Source: Amphiduros pacificus
Taxonomy: Eukaryota > Annelida > Polychaeta > Phyllodocida > Hesionidae
Reading direction: 5' to 3'
Assembly (NCBI GenBank): GCA_949316495.1
Contig: OX439003.1
Location: forward strand, 54,623,879-54,687,878
Length of the DNA stretch: 64,000 nucleotides
Both the position numbers and the translations under genes were made by a program. Of the stretch, positions 36,301-48,800 are shown in pieces. Within the stretch, counting starts at the first letter, position 1, and the number at the start of each line of letters is the position of its first letter. The notes below the pieces were generated by a model that was given only the letters and a program-made list of their open reading frames with translations, was not told the origin of the DNA and made no database searches.

Positions 36301-39300
36301 TTCTACATATTAACAGTGGGTAATAATTTGTCTTCAAACTCCAGGCTGGAGAAAGGCTGGAACGTTATGTACAGAATGCCAAAAAGAGACAGAATAACAT
36401 CCGCAACAGAAAAGTGGCAGTCCAAGAACGAATGGAGAACAATGCAGCAAGGCTTGAACGTGTGGAGAATGAAATGAAACTCATTTCAACAGATAATGAT
36501 GTACCTGAGGTAAATATTCCTTGTGGCATGGTGTGTGTGTGTGTGTGTGTGTGTGTGAAAACCATCATTGACTGGAGTAGACACTTTTGATTATATAATA
36601 TAAAAGAAAAATGTATTTTATTAAGATCAGACTTATTTTTTACATGTAAATAGGTGCTGGATTTGAGTTTACGGTGTCGCCATCTAGAAGTGGAATTAAG
36701 AGACACAAGGCGTCAGGGCAAGTTCCTCAAAAAACTTGGGAGAGCACAACAGAGGGAATTGCAAAGTAGTGAAAAGTAAGTTCTTTGGTGCCTCTAACCG
36801 GTGTAAATTTACTACATTCATGTATAAAACCGATTTGTAACATTCCAACTCAACTGACTGGTAATTTAAATATGGGAGATGGTATTGAGCATTTCATTGC
36901 TTGTTATTTCACAGATTACTACACATGCTGTTAGGGACAGTCAAGAGACAATTCTATCTACTTAAATCTCACAACATGGCAACAAAACACATTGAAGATG
37001 ATTTTAATAACATTGTTGAACAGGTATGCAATTTTATATTTTGTTTTTAAACATTTGGATATAAAAATGCTAAGATCGACAAGACAAGACAAAAGTGAAT
37101 TATTCCTATTTTCAATAAAGGAGACAGTCAGAGAAAATATATTTTATGTAACAGGTTCAGGGAGAAAAGGAAATAGCCTGGGCAGACCAGAGCATGATGA
37201 ATGAAACAATGGCAGGGTCTGACCTGCTGACCGCGTCGGAATCAACCTCGTCCCTTGTCGGCCCAGACTGTGACATCAATGCCATAATGGACTTCCCAGT
37301 ACTCAGCTGCACCACCCTCACACGTAAGTCACCCTCCGAGTACTCAGCTGCACCACCCTCACACGTAAGTCACCCTCCGAGTACTCAGCTGCACCACCCT
37401 CACACGTAAGTCACCTTCCCAGTACTCAGCTGCACCACCCTCACACGTAAGTCACCTTCCCAGTACTCAGCTGCACCACCCTCACACGTAAGTCACCTTC
37501 CCAGTACTCAGCTGCACCACCCTCACACGTAAGTCACCCTCCCAGTACTCAGCTGCACCACCCTCACACGTAAGTCACCCTCCCAGTACCCAGCTGCACC
37601 ACCCTCACACGTAAGTCACCTTCCCAGTACCCAGCTGCACCACCCTCACACGTAAGTCACCCTCCCAGTACCCAGCTGCACCACCCTCACACGTAAGTCA
37701 CCCTTCCAGTACTCAGCTGCACCACCCTCACACGTAAGTCACCTTCCCAGTACTCAGCTGCACCACCCTCACACGTAAGTCACCTTCCCAGTACTCAGCT
37801 GCACCACCCTCACACGTAAGTCACCTACCCAGCACTCAGCTGCACCAACCTCACACATAAGTCACCCTCCCAGCACTCAGCTGCACCAACCTCACACGTA
37901 AGTCACCTTCCCAGTACTCAGCTGCACCAACCTCACACGTAAGTCACATTCCAGTACCCTGCTGCATTCAACACACACCGAAGTCGCCTTCCTCGTACTC
38001 CGCTGCACAACGCTACTAATCTATTTTGATCTGTTAACTACACCAATTTTGCCTGCTGATTAATTATAACAAATAACAAAAAAGTGGTATAGTTGATGTT
38101 CTTTTAATGCAGCTAAGACTCCTGGAAGGAAGACCCCCTTCAGACATTCCTCAGGGAAGACACCTGTGAAGACACCTCAGACATATTGCCTGCAGAGCAG
38201 GGTATCCCGACCACAGGAGGCCACGCCCAGCAGCCCACTACCCAACCCCAGGACAAAGCTCTTTGCAGATATGTTATCCACACCTGCTGCATCACAGGTT
38301 GCCAGGGATACTGACACTTTGGTGTCAAAAACAATTTCCAATACCATACAAGAATGTATGAATGTCAGTGCAACCTCATCGCAAGTGGGTTCTGGTGACA
38401 AAGTCTGTGAAAAGGTGCTATGTAAAAAGAGTGAGCAGCATATTTACAGTGGACAAGATCAAAGTCTACCTGTACATAATAATAACAGTTTAGAATCAGG
38501 CAGTGGTGTTGATCCCAAAGACTCATGTGGTGATTGTGGTCAAAATCGTTGTAATAATGAATCACACAAAAGTCTACCAGATCACAGCATGAATGAGACA
38601 TTCACATTTAATGAGGTGCTGACAGGTTTGCACAAGAAGACCCAATCCTCAACTGACACTCGCATTCCAGATATAACAGAAAGTAAACACACATCTCCTT
38701 CACATAAACAATTACAACAGAACAACAGACAAAGTCAGCACCAGACGTCACATTCCTCACAGAAGTCCAGTATGGCTAGAACCCCAGCAGAACAACCCTC
38801 TAGTACAGAGGCTGTCATGGAGGCCAGAGTGAACAGTGGCACTGTTACCAAGGCCAAGCCAACTGAGAATTCTACTCCACCCAATCACAGCAAGGTGGTG
38901 AGGTCAATAGACTTCTCAGGCAGTCAGTGCCCCAGTCCTGCAGGTTAGTACAGCTCTTTTAGAAGTTGATCTAATATCCTCAATTCAGAAGTGAATTTTA
39001 ACATTTACTTGTAATATAACAATGATATATGGACAATGAAGACAAGTTGTATTTTGACAGGTCAGTTAACGTTTGCCGAAGCCTTGAAGTCTCCAGGTGC
39101 TGTGGCAGCATCTCGCAGGCACACTCTGGCAGCAACAGACAGTCCTGTAAGGTCACCTTTAATGGCCATAGAGAATCATAACCCCAAGCAAATTAACACG
39201 ACTTACAGGTGAGAACATCTTAAACTTTGTTAATCACTGCATTCAGACTATGATTTAAATAATGATATATTTTAGGCAATATAATTTTTGTTTTGAATTA

Positions 39301-41899
39301 TTTATTTTATTGAATTAGATAAAATTCATACATATAAGAACAACCTTTAATCATTTAAGCTGAAATCTACACCATAGTGATTTGACATAAAGTTATTGAT
39401 TTTTTTTCAATGCAGCAAACCCAATAAAGTTTCATTTGCCATACCTGCAACAAGCCATGTCAAGAGATCCAAATCTTCATCAAATATGCATCACAGTGGC
39501 GCCCCTAGTGGCAATCAGGAGAACCATTTCAGACCTGCTACAGACCAGACATTTGTGAAACCAATGAGCGGAACAAGCATTCTGCGAAGACACAGTGAAT
39601 ATACACGAGCTGCTCGGAATCCTCCTAGCCATGTGAGTCCACACGAAGCATACATACACATTGCGAGTACAATGATATCTATTAAACCTAGTAATTTGTC
39701 ATATCCAAGTACAATATTATAAAATACGAGAAAATCCGTAGCTGCCCCAAATGACCCTGTTGTCAATCAACAGTTTTTCTCAGTTGTTCTGAGAAAGCCA
39801 TCTATGCTGAAATGTAGACACTTTGTGATCACCGCTTCCTGCCATTGTTACTGTGAACACTTCTGTTAATTATTTTTAGCTGCTCTCTGATTGGTCTAAA
39901 TAATTTCCACTGTCTACCACCATTGTCTTGACTGCCATGATTGGTCAGCAAACCAGATGTGTGTATGGACATCACAGGATTATTTAACTTTTGTCCTATA
40001 ATTAACATTTGAAATAGATACAAAACCCCTTAATTTGAGCTCCGGCTCAGACATGAAATGATTTAATGACCTATTCCCTTTATACTTTATTAAGTTTTAA
40101 ATGAAATGATCCTGTTATTTACAAGCAGATGACAGAGTCAGTGCGACGCTTTGGATTGCCATCCGTGTTTGAAAATAAGAACAGCCGCAGCACATCAACT
40201 GTGGGCCATATCAGCCGGGAGGAGGTTCCCAGATACATGCAGATGACCAAGACTGCCAAAAATAAGAGGTATCATAGAAGGTAAGGGCCAGTCATAGGTT
40301 CTCATATAGTTCCCAGGTTAGAATAAAGACCCTTGACCAAATACTATTTTTTTATCAAATCTTTCCAGTGTTTCTTTTGAGTGAAAGACTTAATAAACCA
40401 TAGATTAAGTAAAAAGAAAGTGTGTCTTGCATTTAAGAATGGAAAATATAAAAAAAAACAGTGGAGTAATCTAGATTAATCTTTTTAGCTGTGCTAAATT
40501 TGTCAGCTGAGCTTTTTCTGTTAAGGGGTTAAATACTTTTGTCACTCCATTACCCGTCCTTGATATTCTTTATTGAAACTGCCAGTCAGATTGCTTAGCT
40601 ATTCATAAGTAATGTGTTGCATTGTGTGGATATGAATTCTTTCCATTTTTCTAAATTTTTTAATGATTTTTTAAATGATTTTTGGTAACAAACAATTAAT
40701 TGTTTTTCTCGTGTATATATACGCCTGGAGCATCCAATGCCTCATTCTGCTATTCTGAAGATAACTTTGGGATTTAAAGCATGCGGAAATAAAAGAGTCA
40801 GCGCCATGTTTAGTCTATAATACTAGGCAAGCTTTTTGGAATTCAAATGCTCACTGACAAAGCTTGGAAATATTTACAAACCCTAGAAAAAAGCAATGCT
40901 CAGCACAGTTCTTAGGCCTGTGTTTTACATATCTACCTAGCTATTTAATGTACTATGTGTTTTTCACCTACGACTGATATATATTTGCCTTATAAGGTCG
41001 ATGTCACTTGAGGGAGATAGGAAGCCTCAGGGGCTAGCCAAGAGGATGCCAGTACATGGCCTGAACAAGAACAAGGAGAACACCAGGGGGCCTTCCAGGG
41101 CAACGTGAGTACACCACTTTCTACCTCTGTGCATCTCTAAGGTCAACATTGCTCTCAAATAAATCTTTTTATTTTGGTATGAAATTACAATTTAGTTTGA
41201 AATTACAATTTAGCAATTTCGTGATGGGGTAGGGAGGTTGTATTAATTTGGTACAAAAAAATCTAAATATCTCTGAATAATTACCAGGAACTGACATTGA
41301 CTTCAAATAATGACCATATTTATACAGATGTTCATTGTGTATTATCAAGTGTCAGAGATCTCTTGCCTGTGCTGAAGGATATCCCTTCCTAAAACAATAA
41401 CAAACTCTTTGTTTTGCACTTTTAATGCAAATTTGTGCTGGATAAGCAGATCGATTATGTAGCGGTAGTTTCACATTAATAAACGGGTTAGTCGGTCATT
41501 CTTCCTGGTAGCAAATAATTATCCTAATCAGGCAGCAAACATCCTCCTTCCTCACAGCCCGGGAATTATCATTCTTTGAAGCAAGAAAAAATGGCCACCA
41601 CATTGATAATATTTTTGTGGTGCGTAGTTTGGTAATTACTTCCTCATGATAACTCATATTTTCATGATTAACCCCCCACACAATTCATTCCCTCCAGGAT
41701 TTACAAATATTGTGCTTTCATTTTGATCTGGATAATTGGGTATATTTTGGATAAAAAGAGAGTAAAATTTAACCTATTTTTTTTAAGGGCACTTTATACA
41801 CCTTGTGTTATATTTGATAATATTTTGTATTGCAGGTCCTTAGTGAGAAGCAAGTCCGCTGCCCATCTATACAAGGCTGTTAAAAGTACATTCTTCTAA
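30315..41899 (+). CDS. KIF18A: Kinesin-8 motor protein, KIF18A/KIF18B-like
   Basis: Twenty coding exons join in frame to 1180 residues: 30315-30678, 30883-31040, 33445-33549, 33691-33801, 34023-34220, 34429-34526, 35096-35171, 35404-35478, 35726-35832, 36041-36206, 36345-36509, 36654-36775, 36915-37023, 37155-37323, 38113-38943, 39061-39208, 39416-39632, 40129-40280, 40997-41104, 41836-41899. The N-terminal motor (about residues 24-370) has [10 protein letters not shown], the P-loop GATGAGKT (126-133), switch I NKESSRSH (235-242), switch II DLAGSE (271-276) and [14 protein letters not shown]. The neck and next 250 residues are charged and helical; WADQ in exon 14 matches the human KIF18A landmark. 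The tail is Ser/Thr-rich and disordered. Kinesin-8 motors walk to microtubule plus ends, suppress their dynamics and align mitotic chromosomes. The protein is longer than human KIF18A (898 residues). Exons 7 and 14 have duplicated splice junctions. Whether it is closer to 18A or 18B cannot be settled here; a methionine at 30354 is an alternative start. Confidence 0.9.
31041..33444 (+). other. Kinesin-8 intron 2
   Basis: A 2.4-kb intron, almost entirely made of the inserted element at 31140-33315. Without it the intron would be about 230 bp, in line with its neighbours. Confidence 0.8.
31140..33315. mobile_element. Candidate non-autonomous DNA transposon with GGAGGGACA motifs
   Basis: The ends are inverted repeats: ATAATTGGGCTCGGCCAAG at 31137-31155 and its near-perfect complement at 33300-33318 (one mismatch in 19). 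A TA flanks each end (31138-31139 and 33316-33317), suggesting a TA target duplication with the element proper at 31140-33315 (about 2.18 kb). Inside are eight exact copies of TAACGGAGGGACA at 31159, 31336, 31522, 31546, 32735 (minus), 32752, 32919 and 32934. Two of them form a perfect 30-bp palindrome at 32735-32764 centred on ACTAGT. No transposase-like open frame is visible. The motif copies could be subterminal transposase-binding sites. The superfamily is not recognised. Confidence 0.7.
34990..35113 (+). repeat. 62-bp tandem duplication across a 3' splice site
   Basis: Two copies (34990-35051 and 35052-35113) of a 62-bp unit that contains the end of kinesin intron 6, its TTTCAG acceptor and the first bases of exon 7. 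They differ at only a few positions. Joining exon 6 to the upstream acceptor (exon start 35034) runs into TAA at 35080; the downstream acceptor (start 35096) gives the normal kinesin sequence [18 protein letters not shown]. Confidence 0.93.
35561..35646. repeat. Short insertion flanked by 14-bp direct repeats
   Basis: ATAACTCTGAATTC occurs at 35561-35574 and again at 35633-35646, bracketing 58 bp that start with an A-rich run and end TTACAGTCGCTACGCAGCGA. The direct repeats look like a target-site duplication, 80 bp upstream of kinesin exon 9. The inserted piece is unidentified. Confidence 0.6.
36529..36556. repeat. (GT)n microsatellite
   Basis: About 13 GT dinucleotides in kinesin intron 11, just after the donor of exon 11. 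Confidence 0.85.
37293..37965 (+). repeat. 41-bp minisatellite made of a 5' splice junction
   Basis: The last 31 bases of kinesin exon 14 plus the first 10 bases of its intron form a 41-bp unit repeated 16 times. GTAAGT (or its remnant) occurs at 37324, 37365, 37406 and then every 41 bp to 37939. Only the site at 37857 has lost the GT (reads ATAAGT). More decayed units continue to about 38015. The first donor (37324) joins in phase with exon 15. Since 41 is not a multiple of three, later donors shift the frame, and reading on from the exon meets TAA at 37407. Confidence 0.95.
39736..39960. repeat. Dispersed repeat, copy 1
   Basis: A stretch of about 225 bp in kinesin intron 17 shares colinear blocks with 50513-50720 in the same orientation, including CCGTAGCTG, CCCAAATGACCCT, TGATTGGTC, ATTGTC and TGATTGGTCAGC. 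Identity is high in the blocks, with small indels between. It contains two inverted CCAAT boxes. No terminal inverted repeats are seen. The family is not recognised. Confidence 0.75.
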
Positions 41900-43130
41900 T
41901 TAGTGAACCCAGAAAATTCCTTTGATTGAAAGCCAATTATTGAAATGTTTATTCTGGTTCCCAGTACTTAAGATTTGAGAACCACAGATTGTCCAAGGTC
42001 AGCAGATGTCAGAATGATAAATCAGAGCACAAGTTGACAGAATGAAGTCAGCAAGAAATTGAATTGACCATGTACATAACTGGCAGCTTTTATGGAGAAC
42101 AAATATATCCAAGCAAGGCACTTTGATGACTGAGATTCAGCCCAACTTGCTCTTGTATATCAGAGCAGCAGCTGCCTAGAAGCTTGCTTTACTCCCTAGA
42201 AAAGGCATGTGTGGGACTGTTAGAAATAACTTTGAGTTTTTAAGGATTAATAGGTGCACAAAAATGTACGTTTTTTAATGCTTTTCCAATTCTTGTATGG
42301 AACCTCACAGCATAATAAAGGCTCTTAAGGGGAGGTATCAGTCAAGGCATTTTCTAGTTTTTCCAAAATTATCATTATGTAGATATGTATATTAAAATTA
42401 TTATTTGTGTAATGTTGACTGAAATTACCCAAATGCAATTTACCAGGATAGTAGATATGGGAAGTGAAACCACATTTAAGTCTGCAATCATTCTGAGATC
42501 CTGCTTCTCTTGTTTTAGGAGACATTTTTTTATAACTTGCATGTCTATAAGCAATCATGTAATGATGGAAATTGAGGGGTCAATGTATTAGTGAAATGCA
42601 TCTCAGTCGCTTCTTGTATCAATTACTTTGTAATATATTCTGCACATTTGTTTTTGTGCTTGTAAATATCTGTATATAAAATATTAAATTTTGAAAAAGA
42701 CAAAATTAAGTTCAATCAGGTATTGTATATAAGCACTGTACAATCATATTTTATAGGATCTGAAATATTTTGATTTTTAAATTAGAGAATGCAGGGCAAC
42801 TTTTAGGTTTACCACTATCATTTTTATGGTTTAGAAATTAACAATTTCAGTGGTATGAAATAGGTTTAAATAGAATTATACATTCATTTTTAGTATAACT
42901 TGTTGCCAACTTTGTAGCACTATTTTAAAAATACATCTTTGGCTTTTAGATTGAAGAGATATAACAAACTTCTTTCGGTATGAACATTTATCTGCATTTA
43001 TGTATCTCTCAAGAGAAATATTTTGTACAAAGTGTCCCCATATTTATTTATATCAGCAAGGCATATTCATAACTGTTCTTGTGCTTCGGTCTGCAAATGT
43101 GTCATGAATAAAAATGAACAATATGAAAAG
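41900..43130 (+). other. Kinesin-8 3' UTR and polyadenylation signal
   Basis: Non-coding AT-rich sequence after the TAA. AATAAA at 43108-43113 followed by a T/GT-rich stretch about 25 bases later is the best poly(A) signal, giving a 3' UTR of about 1.2 kb. Another AATAAA lies at 42314. Confidence 0.5.
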
Positions 43131-43240
43131 ACTCTTGTTTTGTAAGTTTGTAAACATTTATAAAGTTATAAACAAGTATCAGGGTTATTGACCCAGGAAG
43201 GGAGACGTTCAAATCTTGACTATGGGCTGTGTATCACAAC

Positions 43241-43400
43241 ATATTTCAGAGGCATTTATTTTATCAACAACATATTTCAGAGGCATTTATTTTATCAACA
43301 TATTTCAGAGGCATTTATTTTATTAACAACATATTTCAGAGGCATTTATTTTATCAACAACATATTTCAGAGGCATTTATTTATCAACAAACATATTTCA
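43241..43400. repeat. 28/31-bp minisatellite
   Basis: Six copies of ATATTTCAGAGGCATTTATT with spacer of alternating length (copy starts 31 or 28 bp apart). Small open frames over it are artefacts. Confidence 0.85.
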
Positions 43401-43426
43401 GAAGTACATCACCAAGCTCTAAATCT

Positions 43427-43526
43427 AAATGTTGCCCACTCGTATCATGAGCTGAGGCCTACCGGTATATACCTGTAAATGTTGCCCACTCGTATCATGA
43501 GCTGAGGCCTACCGGTATATACCTGT
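43427..43526. repeat. 50-bp unit, two exact tandem copies
   Basis: The 50 bases from 43427 (AAATGTTGCCCACTCGTATC onward) are repeated exactly at 43477. This is a very recent tandem duplication. Confidence 0.92.
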
Positions 43527-43933
43527 AAATGTTAACCTTGTAAATTTGGGACTGGGCAGATGATCATTTCAAGTCTCTTAATGAAATAACAGAAATAATG
43601 TTGAAAGTGATGCAAAACCACAAACAAATCAGGATAGAGGTAATTTTTCCCACTACTATTGTACACATTAACTGTTACAGACGAACAAAGCTCCCGCTTT
43701 TACCATGAAGGCAATGTTAAATTCATTATTTTTATTAACGCTGAATAGCTTATCAGTCCGGTCAGGATTTGTAACTTCTCATACAGCTTGCAAATCCAAG
43801 AGTATCAGAAAAATAACACTATATCAATATTGACTCTTAATTGAATAATATCTTTATTGCATAATGATAGTAATTAAAATTTCATAACAAGAAGAAATTT
43901 AAATCACTGCTAAGCGGCACTGGTTATAGACAC

Positions 43934-44125
43934 AGAGTCTATACACTGAGTCTACTTCTAGACCAAGTCTACATCTAGACCGAGTCTACATCTAGACCGA
44001 GTCTACTTCTAGACTGAGTCTACATCTAGACCGAGTCTACTTCTAGACCGAGTCTACATCTAGACCAAGTATACTTCTAGACCGAGTATACTTCTAGACC
44101 GAGTCTACTTCTAGACCGAGTCTAC
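43934..44125. repeat. 17-bp minisatellite
   Basis: About 11 copies of GAGTCTACWTCTAGACC. Each contains TCTAGA, a 6-bp palindrome, so long foldbacks are possible. Confidence 0.9.
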
Positions 44126-45517
44126 TTTCTCATCAGACTCATCAGTGTGTACAGTTAGATCAGGATATCACTACGATCTGACCAGGACACTGACTCACCA
44201 TGAATTAGGATCAAATTTTCCAGATCCATCTTCTGAACTCTATCGCATGCGCACCTCAGCTCATCTCACACCAAATGATAAAGAATAGCACAATGGAAAT
44301 GCAGTGAATTCTATGTTAACAGATTTCTCAGAAGCTTTTGTTTTGATCAATTGGTTTATTTCAATACAATAGTATTGATTGTTTTGTAATGCATGACATG
44401 TTTCTCACATGAGAGGATTTATCTGGTTTTGGAGGTACATTACTGGGGCGAGGAACAGAAGTGGGGGATAAAAAAGTTACAGAGAAAATAGTCGTGCATT
44501 TACAGGCAAAAGCCAGAAATCAATCAAATTGGTGACTGAAAGTTAGTTGGGAATTGCCGCATTATGTCTTAAGGGCCTTACACATATAGTGGTATAGGCC
44601 CATTAAAATCCACTTTGTCCATCCAATTATACCCATTTGAAATCAATAATTAATTTTCTCTGGCAAATGAATGGCAAAATTGCCCAGATTTTACACTTCT
44701 ATGGCACTGGATAAGCAGGGCGAATCGAATATATACATATTATTACATTAAGACTTTCATGGTAATTGTCCATTGATTTTCCAAAATTACTAAATAGGAA
44801 TATTTGAGAAGCACCTATTCAGATTTGTCGCATAAATGTTTAAAATCAAATTCGTGGACGAGAACTTTTGACAACATCCAATATTGTATACAAATTCAAG
44901 AAATAATTCTTCCTCTTATCGCAGAAAAAAATATATATATAAAAAGTTGCAGAAAGCTATCAACTGTTCAATGAGGTAATCCATTTGTGTCTACATTTAG
45001 TACAATTCCCATCTGATTTTTCTATTGCAAATTTGGTGCAATTTAGCTTGTTAATAAATCTCGAATTTGACGGACTTTAATTCAGTTTATTCTTAGCAAT
45101 AATTTTTTCTATTGCAGTATGATATGTACTTTCATAAATTAACCACCAATAAGTTATAGATATTATTTCAAATAGCTCAGCAAATCAAAATGTCTTCTTA
45201 TTTCCCTTGCAAATTGGTTCAAAATATATAAAAAATGCTCGGACATTGGTAAATTTGAGCGGATGTTTATGAATAATATATGAGCTCATTTTTGATAGAT
45301 GTAGATGATTTGAAATATTAAAATTTATTGTAAAATCCACCGAAATATGAGTTTGATTTCCAAAATCATTGAACGGTTATTTCAAGGTCACTGGCAACAT
45401 TTTCTTGGCTACAAAGGTCCACATTCAGTCCTATATCATTTGTAGATGTGTTCCACACAATAAAAGCGTTTCAGGCCTGTATGTCCATCATTTCTACTGA
45501 TGATTCGCCTTGGTGTT
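44126..45517. other. Intergenic downstream of GPCR 1
   Basis: No gene is seen. A segment at 44429-44507 resembles 47670-47740 on the other side of the receptor gene. Confidence 0.5.
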
Positions 45518-46516
45518 TCAATTGTTGAGAGAAGTGGCAGATTGTGCCCGTGATTTGGCGCTCAACTGTGATATTCCATTGTCATAGTCGTGAGCGCCCC
45601 CTGTCCTCAGCATGATTAGCGCCTTGCACTCCTGCCTGAACATTGGCCAGCTCAGGCAGTACACATAAAAGTTTAGTGTAGAGTTTAAACATTTCAAGGT
45701 CAATGTCATGTGAAACATGAAATGATACAACTGTTCAAAGTACGGCCCCCTGCTTTTCCACATCATGAAGTTCTGAGTGAATATAACAGCAGTGACAGGA
45801 GCGGTCGAGATTATATATAAAAGCGAAATCGACAAAAGCATTCTTAATATTGATGTCTCATTCTTTTGTCTTTTGGATTTTTGCGTTTTTGTTTTTTTCC
45901 TTTTGTTGGCCATGGTCCATGTGATGACAAAAGTTGCTATACACATTGTTAGAAACACAGAGATATATATAATGATGCCCATGACGGTGAAGATTCTGAC
46001 CAAGGTGAGATATTGTTTGTTCCTCTCGCATTCCCAGCAGCCAGCTTTGTACGTCCACAACGCATGCACATTCATGAGAACCTGGAATATGACCACAAAT
46101 GCAATTTTGCCCCACCTGATGGAAGACTTGCTCACTTTGTGAGGACACCAGACTGCCTGTATTCTTTCCACTGCCAGAACAGCCAGAATGATATCAGAAG
46201 AATAGGTGGTGAAGTAAATAAAGAACGCCGTAACACCACACTGTGAATTTGAGAGCTTCTTATTAAACAATAAAAATATAGCGTAAATGAGCTGCATGGA
46301 CATATATAGCCAGTCCAGCAGGGCCACAGAGCACAGATAGGGAGTCACATTTAGCTTCCTGAAGTGAGATTTTCTCAGAATGACCAGGCTGAATATAGTT
46401 CCAATAGTTACCATAGGGAAGAGTAGGCCGGGTCTCAGAGCTATCCACAGCAGTGTGCCCTTCTCCAGCGCTCCATAGTCGGTCTCATTAGATACATTTG
46501 CCACACACACATTCAT
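45518..46516 (-). CDS. Class A (rhodopsin-like) GPCR, intronless
   Basis: A 332-residue uninterrupted frame with seven hydrophobic segments. The N-terminus has two N-glycosylation sequons (NVS, NET). TM2 carries LLD (the conserved Asp), TM3 ends in AVERI in place of DRY, and a TM3/loop cysteine pair (SQCG and GCWEC) is present. A Lys/Arg-rich third loop (KRKKTKTQKSKRQKNE) precedes TM6, which has TAP instead of CWxP. TM7 has STLNFYVYCL and then WPMFRQE, the start of helix 8. The NSxxNFxxY-like TM7 is usual in invertebrate peptide (FMRFamide-type) and orphan receptors. The usual Asn of TM1 is not in place (GTIFSL). The ligand cannot be told; a neuropeptide is the best guess. The gene is on the same strand as the receptor at 50940-54504 and may belong to a lineage-specific expansion, with the single exon hinting at retrocopying. 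Confidence 0.88.
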   Translation of the reverse strand: MNVCVANVSNETDYGALEKGTLLWIALRPGLLFPMVTIGTIFSLVILRKSHFRKLNVTPYLCSVALLDWLYMSMQLIYAIFLLFNKKLSNSQCGVTAFFIYFTTYSSDIILAVLAVERIQAVWCPHKVSKSSIRWGKIAFVVIFQVLMNVHALWTYKAGCWECERNKQYLTLVRIFTVMGIIIYISVFLTMCIATFVITWTMANKRKKTKTQKSKRQKNETSILRMLLSISLLYIISTAPVTAVIFTQNFMMWKSRGPYFEQLYHFMFHMTLTLKCLNSTLNFYVYCLSWPMFRQECKALIMLRTGGAHDYDNGISQLSAKSRAQSATSLNN

Positions 46517-47519
<1,003 letters not shown>

Positions 47520-48079
47520 TATTCTTTAAAACCAAATTGCGAACCAAATTGCAAATTGCGAATTAAATAAAATAGGTGCACAGATAACATGATCGGAGGA
47601 AAATTTCTCCTCTCTATCCCATTTTCCACATTTTATGACATGTTTTCTCATAAACGAATAGACTTCAGTTTGGAGGCAACACTGGAGTAAGGAACGGTTG
47701 TGGGGAATTAAAAAGAGAGAGCGGCGAACGCATTTACACCTATTGTATTACCGCGGGAACATCAGATGTAGCCGAAAGCACTAAAGCATAGCGGCTCTAA
47801 GCTGGTCGAATATTGCATCAAATCTCGTCACTGGACTTTATATCCAAACGCATAATGTCAAGTTGCACACTACTTCGCTAATATCATCAACAGAGTAGTT
47901 TTCATTGTATTTGTATATATTTATATCAGTTATTTCAGACATTACCATCACTACTTCATTATTATAAGGCTCACATTAAAATGATTATATACCCTATATA
48001 ATATTATAATATTATATTGAGCTTTTATGTGGAAAAAGCTGTGAATTGAGAAAAAAATAATTTACCTAATGTAATCCTA

Positions 48080-48800
48080 GTAGGGAAACTAAAATTCCTG
48101 GATCCAAGACTGTCAAGGATCTTGGAGTAATCTTTGATCAAGAATTATCTATGAAATCACAAATTAAAAAAATGTGTAAAAATGTTTTTTTTTCATGTTA
48201 AAAATTTAGCACAGATCATAAATTGTTTAGATGAAAAGTCTGCAAATACCCTGGCTCATGCTTTTGTTACTTCCACCCTGGACTATGGTAATGCACTTCT
48301 TGCTGGTTTACCAGGGTGTGAAATAAACAAACTACAGAAATTGCAAAATGCGGCAGCAAGAGTGGTGGGTAAACTTAAGAAAAGAGATCATATTACACAA
48401 AAACTTATGGATTTACATTGGTTGCCTGTAGAGGCAAGGATTGATTTTAAAATATCTTTGTTGACGTGGAAGGCGCAGAATAGCTTTGCCCCACAATACC
48501 TATCTCAATTATTAAATCATAAAAAGTTCGGTATGGGACTGCGATCTAATGATAGTAATGAATACGTTGTACCTAGGACTAATCTTAAATCATATGGTGA
48601 TAGGGCTTTCACGGTATATGCGCCAAAAAAATGGAATGCCCTGCCCCTAGAGGTGAAAAACTGTAAAACAGTTGACACTTTCAAGAAAAAACTTAAGACA
48701 TATTTATATAGAAAGCATTATCCTGAAAAAAGCGCTTTGAGCAGACCTGGTCTGGTATAGCGCTATATAAATCATTATTATTATATATTATTATTATATT
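48080..48800 (+). mobile_element. CR1/L2-type LINE, 3' fragment
   Basis: The last part of a non-LTR retrotransposon ORF2, downstream of the reverse transcriptase core. VKDLGVIFDQELS (about 48110) reads in one frame, then a run of nine T causes a one-base shift, and the following 190 codons are open: STLDYGNALLAGLP, LQKLQNAAARVV, LHWLPVEARIDFKI, NSFAPQYLSQLL, PRTNLKSYGDRAF, KKWNALPLEVKN. These landmarks are typical of the CR1/L2/Rex1 group. The 3' end, GCGCTATATAAATCATTATTATTAT, has the ATT-repeat tail of that group. It is 5'-truncated and dead but fairly young, as a long frame survives. Confidence 0.85.

Noticed and set aside
45777-46246. Plus-strand frames opposite GPCR 1
   Set aside because: They are antisense shadows of the receptor frame.
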